From Lactuca virosa (Eukaryota > Streptophyta > Magnoliopsida > Asterales > Asteraceae): a stretch of DNA of 64,000 nucleotides. Location of the stretch: NCBI GenBank assembly GCA_928212115.1, contig CAKMRJ010001112.1:411011873-411075872 (forward strand). The letters are read 5' to 3'. The notes below the pieces were generated by a model, which did not search any database, was not told the origin of the DNA, and saw nothing but the letters and a program-made list of their open reading frames with translations. Shown piece by piece: positions 56,906 to 64,000 of this stretch. A program made the position numbers and the translations under genes. Position 1 is the stretch's first letter, and every line of letters begins with the position of its first letter.

Positions 56906-57307
56906 TTTGCTCAACCAAACCATCCCCGAGAAGACTATGTTGAACCCATTTAATTGCATTCGTAACAAATTTTCTTTAAATATAACATCAGAAAACACTA
57001 TATATGTCTCTATATTCTTTACTAACTATCAAAAGATTTTCGTTAAACCCATTTACAAAAAGCCCACCCCCCCAAGAAGACTATGTTGAACCCATTTATT
57101 TCGGGGATCTCGAATGGATGAGGGTTCTTCACAATTTTCAGGATCCAATGCTACACATTCAAGCACTCACTTCTCCCTCTTGAAACTTGATGAGGCCATG
57201 TCTAGCAGTCATCTCTTGGCCAAGAAGGAGAAGACATCCTCCTGAAGCACGCCTTGGAGATCAAGGAGGTGATTCTTGAGGTTAAGAGCAGTGTCACCGA
57301 AGAAGAC

Positions 57308-57366
<59 letters not shown>

Positions 57367-58434
57367 ATATATATATAATAGACTTAGGTTATTGTATTCT
57401 AACTAATTATTATGTGGATGTAAGAATGATTGTGGGACAATCATTTTACTTATTTTAAGAAGGTGAATAATACATATTACTAAATTAAAGATAATTAAAA
57501 AATATCATCTAATTTCATTCTTAGGGTATTTTAGTCAATTAACAAAAATTAAAAAAAGGAAAATGGCATATTTTAAGGGATAATAGATTCTATTAATTTA
57601 AAAAATCTGATTGTAGGGATGATAATTCTCCTAATTCGGATATACTGACAAAATATGTTTATCAATATATTGAAAAATAACAAATATGCTTGAACCATAC
57701 AAGAATACACATTCTGATAGAATATATATTTTGATTCAATGAACTTCTTGAAGAATAACAAATTTTTGTATACAAGTTAAAAAAAAATTTCATTACATTC
57801 TTAGAAAAGAAATTTTTTTACATACTATTTTATGATAAAGTTACACTTATTAATAACAAAGAAATACAATATATAAATCATTCTACCAGAATACACTATT
57901 ACATAGAGTTTTTTCATTATATTGTAGATTATTCTGTTAGAATAATCCATTCTTTTTGGAAGATTGGTGGTTATTGTTCATCTTCATCCCATACAATGTT
58001 ATCCAACCTTTAGGCCCTCCCCTTATCATTGGTTCATTTCCAACATCTTGACCCTAAGCCATTTCAAAATACGTTCACATTTTGTGAGATTGACATTCTA
58101 AAACAAAATTCACACAAAACCATACAAAAGCTAATAAGAACATATCGAGAAAGAGATTGGTAGGTAAGTGAGCTTACGAGATTACATTATGTAGTGTGTT
58201 TGGTAATTCACTGCTTAAGTTAACTTGGAATTCAAGATTCGATTATGACAGAATCGGAATTCAGATTCCATTCCAGTAGAATGTTGTAAGGTTCGTATGT
58301 ACCCTGTTTTGCTTCGATTTCTCTCGTTGTTTCAATTATGTAAATATAAAGAATAATCGACATTAAGAGGCATTACAAAAACAAAACTAACAAGCTAAAG
58401 AGAAAAATGACTACAAAATTGACATAGCAGTAAG
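56906..58434. other. AT-rich spacer with TA microsatellite
   Basis: A (TA)n run at 57306-57381 is itself an imperfect palindrome. The word AAGACTATGTTGAACCCATTTA occurs at about 56933 and 57076. A coding-looking stretch at 57110-57235 (plus, Ser/Lys-rich) is too short to name. No gene supported. Confidence 0.45.
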
Positions 58435-60966
58435 TGTGACATCCCCATTTTCACGGCCAGAAAAGACCGATTTGTTTATGCTTTATTTAAAAACCAAAGT
58501 ACCCTTTTTACAAAAATGTTGTGGAATTTGTTCCCAGAAAAACATGATAAATGTGTTATCAAAGCATTTCCGAAGAAATGTATTTCATTTCTTTTAAAAC
58601 TTTTAGATGTCATCGTCAATACAGAACAAAAGCATAAACAGACCTTACATTCATTTACACTAGTGATCTACATATCCTTAATCTCTCAGTGTAAAGTAGC
58701 TTCGTATCGACGCCTGTGATACAAATAAACTTGAGTGGGTCAGGTTGGAAACCTGGTGAGTACAACAGGGTTTTCAACCCATAATAATATAATTATGTTT
58801 AATCATTAAACATCAACCCAATTATCCATCCCCATTATCTTCTTTATTTCTTAAAGATCTATCCGAAGAATCATTTATCATTCACTCATTCATTCCTAAG
58901 GATTGTCCTAAGGAATAGGCATGAAGTCCATCGTTTTCCTAATGATATAGTTGTCAATGTTATCTATTAAGCACAACTGCCAATATTATCATTTAGGTGC
59001 AACTGCCAAAATTATGACATTCTTTATTAGGCGCAGCTGTCGATATTGTCCTTTGGGCGCAGCTGCCAGGGTTATGATGTTCTCTATTAGGCGCAACTGT
59101 CGATATTGTCCTTTGAGCGCAGCTGCTACGATGTTTAGAGTACATCGTAGATCAAAACATCTACAGGTTGTGGCACAGCTGCCAATGCTCATCTATAGGC
59201 TACTAAGTCCATTGATGTCAATGTTCACCTATAGGACACTATGTCCATAACTGCCAATGTTCCTCTATATCAACTTTCACCCCTTATCATTCATCTACCC
59301 ATGTTTTACCTAACATATTTTGTAGATATAAAATACATATACAGTTTAAATCATTTAAAAACATGTATAAGATCGTTCATCTAACATAGATATCAAGTGA
59401 ACAGATAATATGCACACATAGCACGTAATTTATATCAAATACTTCATATCTATGTGTAAGCTGAAAGTAGCTATGCACTCACTTGTTAAAGTGATGACTC
59501 CAAACTCGGACAGCGCTCCGCTTCTTAATATAATTTCCTTCGACGAAACCTAGTATTATTATCACTAGATTTTAGTCTAATGTTTCTCGTGATTAATTAT
59601 TAGTCGTAGTATTATTATTTATATAAGTATTAGACAATACTTTTCAACCACTATGTACAGACAGGGGCCAAACATGAAACACCGGAGGGCAGGACCACTT
59701 TAGCATTTAAGTCGTTCTTAAATCCAACAACCCTATGCGGCCCTTCAAACCAGATTCCCCGTACCACGAGTACTTAAAAAGATATTATAACGACACTTAT
59801 ATAAGTCATAATACTAGCCTAAATATTTATTATAAGTTCATAATAACAATACTAATTTTAAATATAAGCTATACTTAAAGTAGGGTAAGCATATCTTACG
59901 TACAAGGGGGTTTAGCTAGAAGCTGGGCTCTACAGAGGCAGAACTTGTCGCTGAATCTTTCTAAAAAAGATTCTTGCAGCGCTTCAGCGCTCACCTTACT
60001 GTATTTACAGAAAGAGAAGTCGAATCACGAGGGACCGAAATGCTCGGGGATAAGAAGAGATAGAATCTTGAATCAAGAGAATGGTGTAAGAAATATGAGA
60101 GCCTAGAGACTCTTATTTATAGTAATTGAATTTTCAAAAACTACCATCTATATTTACTTAATGACCTTATAGTTATATAAACGACTAAACACCCATTTAT
60201 AATATTATTTTAGATAGATTTAACGATATTTGTACTAAACTAATGTCGAAAGTACTTAACACTAGTCTTATAACGACCGCATCGCCGATACCTTTCTAAT
60301 GATATATACATATGTATACGTATATATGATTTATACTTTATTTTAATACGTAAATATGCTATTAATTTATAACTTGTTCATACGAACTGCGTTTTTGACG
60401 TACTTTATTTCCACGTGTAGCTATCGACGAGATCTACAACTTTCGTTTAGACTCCATCGGCTAATCTTGACTTTATATTTCGTCCATATTTTTATAAAAT
60501 TAAATGAGTTTAATAAAATCATAACTCTCTCATACAAACTCCGTTTTTGGGATTCTTTTTCTCAAAATTCCTATTTTAAGGAGTACTACGATTTTCGTTT
60601 TGGTGGCATTAGGTTAAAGTCAACCATAGCTTTTTACGTCACACATTAGTTGTGCGTGACTGACTTTTATATCTTATAAAAATCATATCTAATTCATACG
60701 GAGTCGGATTTCTACGAAATTTATATTTTTGGGATCAGTGAGACGTGCACGTTCTACGGACTTATTTTTACGATTTACGGACGATTTGGCTGATTTTTCC
60801 TATTTATATTATAAGAATCATGAAACATATAATATTCACATAATTCGTGAAATATGTTACAATTGTTGACCATAACTATTATTTTGGTTAAGATTATTTA
60901 TCCTATATAATAAAAAAATCATTTTTAACGCTTATTATTGACTAACCCGAATCTGCGGGTGTTACA
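58435..60966 (-). repeat. 3' LTR of a gag-only element (TR-GAG-like)
   Basis: 2532 bp from TGTGACATCCCC to GGGTGTTACA. The first ~400 bases match 63593-64000 almost exactly. A minus TATA box (ACTATAAATAAG) lies at 60112-60123. A 60-bp minisatellite lies at 58970-59160. The left flank GTAAG (58430-58434) would be one target-duplication copy. Confidence 0.92.
58970..59160 (-). repeat. 60-bp minisatellite within the LTR
   Basis: About three copies starting at 58971, 59031 and 59091. Each has GCGCAGCTGTCGATATTGTC-like text with a GCAGCTGC palindrome. Confidence 0.85.
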
Positions 60967-61958
60967 ATTATCTCCCCTTAGGATGATTACGTCCCGGAAT
61001 CATCAACAGAACACGGGTTGTATAATGACTCCATATGTTATCTCTTCATCGTAGGTAATAACCGTAACTTTTTATGTTCCTTTGAATGAGTATCTAACTC
61101 TTGGACTTCTTGACTGCAGGCGGTACGCAATCTTGCACCCGCTCTTTATCCTATGTTGGACTTTCAATTGTGACCTTCAGGTTAAAAAATCAATCCTTAT
61201 TGGAGACTCCTTCTTCTTCTTAACATACTTAAGATAAGTTCTTTCATTCGATTACCCTAATAGACCGATGGGTCATGTTCTAATGACTTCTCATCGTATG
61301 ACGCAACGCTTAGACTCAGATCTTTTAGAGTCAAATTCCAGAATGGAAGTTTCCTTCCTTCATGTTCTAATGTGATGTAATCACATTCTAGTATGTAGCA
61401 CTTCTAGCTACAAGTTTCTTACTTTCTCGGTGGTTGCGATACTTCTATTGATTGCTTCGATTATCTTTCACTTCGATCTTTTGGCTTAAGTCAGATGTTT
61501 CATCGAACTTCGTTCTCTGAACCACGTAACATATTTATCTTAGTCGGACTCGATTTGATACGACCACTAGGGTCGGAATAACAATCATCTTCTTAGTCAT
61601 TACCGAAACAATGGTAACGACATACACAAAGAAAATGGAATCAATTACTAGCTTCTTGGTAACCTTGTGACTTTCCCTGATCCAAGTGCGAGTCCTGTGC
61701 TTCTGGTAGTATAGGCCTCTACTACCATTCACACCTACTCATACTCGTCCCAAGTATTGCCTCGTAGTTTTTCAAAGTCACCATGCAAGAAAATCACATA
61801 ACAACTTAACGCACCAGATAACAAAACGAAGGCTTATATTACTTCTTGAAATGATTACATAGATGTTAAAGTTCAACCTATTCTATGCCTCTAATAGGCT
61901 ACACCTCCTGATACTATCTGCATGGCTACTTCATAACTTAATCTTTGGGTATCAGGCC
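60967..61958 (-). other. Element 3' UTR with polypurine tract, no pol
   Basis: Minus strand reads CATCCTAAGGGGAGATAAT beside the 3' LTR, a polypurine tract. The ~970 bases between it and the gag stop have no protease, RT, RNase H or integrase text in any frame. Confidence 0.75.
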
Positions 61959-63185
61959 TCATTCCTGATTCCTGGCATTGTCATCTGTTTCGTCAAGGAT
62001 CATATGGAATGCTTTTGCCTTCAGCTTTGGCGGTGCATTTTGCTTTGTAGCTCCTTCCCTCTTTGGGCAGTCTTGCTTGAAGTGCCCTTCTTCATTACAT
62101 CCGTAACACATCCTTTTGTTGAATGTACACTTATGGGCGTAATGCCCAGACTTTCCGCACTTGAAACATGTCACCTTCTCGCTACATTTTCCAAAGTGTT
62201 TCTTCTTGCACTTATCGCACCATCTTACTTCACCTCCTCCTCCTTCGAACTTCTTCGAACCAGACTTCGAGCATTTTCTCTTCTCGTTGGACCTTGAAGA
62301 TCACTCAAACTTTCTCTTTTCGCCAACTTCGACCTTGTTGTTGGCTCTACTCTTGATCATTTCTTCAACAGACTTAGTAGCGCAGATAGCCGCCTCGAGG
62401 GTAGGTGCCTGGCGTAATGGCACATCATATTCCCATGGTAGCCCCTTTGTATACTTATCGACTTTCGTTAGTTCGTCAGGGACGATGCGCAAAGCAAATT
62501 CCATCTTGGCGGTGAAGGCATTGGTGTATTCGTCAATAAACATGTTGCCTTTCTTCAACGTTAGGAATTGGTTCTCTAGCAGATTTTAGGCCGAGCAGAA
62601 CTTTCGTTTGAAATGCACCAGGAACTCTGCCCAAGTCAGTTGCAGTGGCTCATTGGGACTCATGATCTTTCCCAAAGTGTTCCACCAGCGAACAACGCCA
62701 CCCCTGAACTGACGCACTGCATATGTGGTTTGTAGCTTGCCTTTGCATCCACATGTTATGAAAGCCAACTCCATCTCCGAGATCCAGTCCATAACTCCGA
62801 TTGGATCCTCTTTCCCAGTGAAAGTCGATGGTTTGCAAGTTGTGAAATCCTTATACTTGCATCCATTTCTATCGGTCCCTTCCTCTTGGTTATTCCTTCT
62901 AACCACTGGCGGTTCAACTTGACCAACGGTTCTGCTGTAATTCCCTTCTTCCGATTGTCCGTCATTTAGTTCTGGTTGTTCAACGGGCATGGTAGGTTCA
63001 TCCCTATTAAGCAACATTTTCCTCATCTCCTCCATTTGTTCGGCCATCATAGCCCGAATCATGGCTTGGACTCCTGCCATTGTGATTGGCTCGGGTACAA
63101 CTGCTACCTCTGGTGCACGTTCAATCATAGGCTGCTGATCAATATTTCCATTAGCATTTCCTAATCCGCTTCGAGTTCTCACCAT
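61959..63185 (-). pseudogene. gag of the TR-GAG-like element
   Basis: Minus strand, ATG at 63183-63185, with the same frame kept for 409 codons to TGA at 61959-61961. Two nonsense codons interrupt it: TAA at 62586-62588 and TGA at 62301-62303. Text in order: MVRTRSGLGNANG, MAEQMEEMRKML, CKYKDFTTCKPSTFTG, VMDWISEMELAF, VVRWWNTLG and FLVHFKRKF, i.e. the Gypsy retrotransposon gag domain. Then the zinc-binding part follows: CDKCKKKHFGKC, CFKCGKSGHYAHKC and CYGCNEEGHFKQDC, the last two being intact CCHC knuckles. It is related to, but clearly different from, Gypsy-2 gag. With no pol it would depend on another element for replication. Confidence 0.92.
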
Positions 63186-63578
63186 GTTGATCTATACACC
63201 AAATCAGACGTTTGGTGTGTAATGACGAGAATTAGGAAAGATTTTATTTACGATCGACGTGTAAATCTCCTTATCACTCCGAAAAATTACATGCCAGTTC
63301 TAATACCGTAATTAAATGTTTAGAAATCTCAACACATAAAGTTTCCAGATCCGGTCAGCAACAGACCATAAATCCGATCGAACGATAGCATCATAAAGCA
63401 TCACAAATTATTTAGCACATAAAAGCATTTTAGGCATCTTCCCTAAATAAGCTAGTGCTTGTGTCTATTCAGGTGTACTACTTAAAATATATTAGACACA
63501 CTCAACTCACAATCATTGCTTAACATTCTAAGTTTAAGTCTAGAAATAAATCCTTATTCCTAGTTCGCTTAAACTAAT
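63186..63578 (-). other. Leader of the TR-GAG-like element
   Basis: About 390 bases of non-coding leader between PBS and gag, ending with a candidate start context at 63185. Nothing else recognised. Confidence 0.65.
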
Positions 63579-63592
63579 GCTCTGATATTAAC
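63579..63592 (-). other. Primer binding site of the TR-GAG-like element
   Basis: Minus strand TTAATATCAGAGCATTAG just inside the LTR. It is a tRNA-Met type PBS with changes (TAATATCAGAGC for TGGTATCAGAGC). Confidence 0.75.
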
Positions 63593-64000
63593 TGTGACAT
63601 CCCCATTTTTACGGCCAGAAAAGACCGATTTGTTATGCTTTATTTAAAAATCATAGTACCCTTTTTATAAAAATGTTGCGGAATTTGTTCCCAGAAAAAC
63701 ATGATAAATGTGTTATCAAAGCCTTTCCGAAGAAATGTATTTCATTTCTTTTAAAACTTTGGGATGTCATCGTCAATACAGAACAAAAGCATAAACAGAC
63801 CTTACATTTATTTACACTAGTGATCTACATATCCTTAATCTCTCAGTGTAAAGTAGCTTCGTATCGACACCTGTGATACAAATAAACTTGAGTGGGTCAG
63901 GTTGGAAACCTGGTGAGTACAACAGGGTTTTCAACCCATAATAATATAATTATGTTTAATCATTAAACATCAACCCAATTATCCATCCCCATTATCTTCT
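63593..64000 (-). repeat. 5' LTR of the TR-GAG-like element (cut by window end)
   Basis: First 408 bases of the second LTR copy, matching 58435-58846 with a handful of differences. The rest, including the outer end and target duplication, lies beyond the window. Confidence 0.92.

Noticed and set aside
57110..57235. Fragment of a NAM-like or other Ser/Lys-rich coding sequence
   Set aside because: Too short and too low in information to assign.

Overview
This window is plant nuclear DNA, almost certainly from a dicot and probably from Asteraceae (lettuce-like). The organism is an inference from the style of the repeat families and cannot be proved here. Most of the 64 kb is transposable elements inserted into one another. 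I see one intact, plausible host gene (53744-54670), one possible host reading frame split by a retrotransposon (22110-22190 plus 44292-44495), and one transposon-like unit carrying pieces of host genes (48.2-52.9 kb).

Layout. 1-7885: a minus-strand Ty1/Copia element (Copia-1) with both LTRs, PBS, PPT and a decayed gag-pol. It sits inside the pol of a plus-strand Ty3/Gypsy element (Gypsy-1), whose 3' half and 3' LTR run from 7886 to 14783. That LTR is itself interrupted by a minus-oriented LTR, which holds a Stowaway MITE. 14784-15524: end of another Gypsy 5' LTR (Gypsy-3) with PBS and leader. 15525-18719: a Tourist-like MITE, then a MULE-like element with ~400-bp inverted ends that contains a hAT-like element. 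19011-20003: a 5'-truncated LINE with a 16-bp target duplication. 20020-22185: AT-rich spacer with small duplications and a MITE.

22191-44286: a complete plus-strand chromovirus-like Gypsy element (Gypsy-2) with TSD ACCAC. Its gag is split by Copia-2 (27022-37802, minus). Copia-2 in turn carries a PIF/Harbinger-like element (31186-32099) and a minus-oriented solo LTR (34867-36866). LTR divergence by eye agrees with the nesting order.

44.3-48.2 kb is spacer with no gene I recognise. 48.2-52.9 kb is an inverted-repeat-ended unit, set in TA microsatellites, with fragments of a COI1-like F-box/LRR gene and a GPI8-like GPI-anchor transamidase gene plus one further exon, all on the minus strand. 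The GPI8 part keeps six exons, canonical splice sites and an open frame. 53.7-54.7 kb holds the intact plant-specific gene. 54.9-57.4 kb has a ~145-bp tandem repeat split by a MITE and an old Gypsy pol remnant. 58435 to the window end is a minus-strand LTR element with 2.5-kb LTRs, gag only and no pol (TR-GAG type).

A recurring pattern is that several unrelated LTRs each reiterate their own short palindrome close to the TATA box. Together with the multi-gene capture unit, this is the observation most worth following up.
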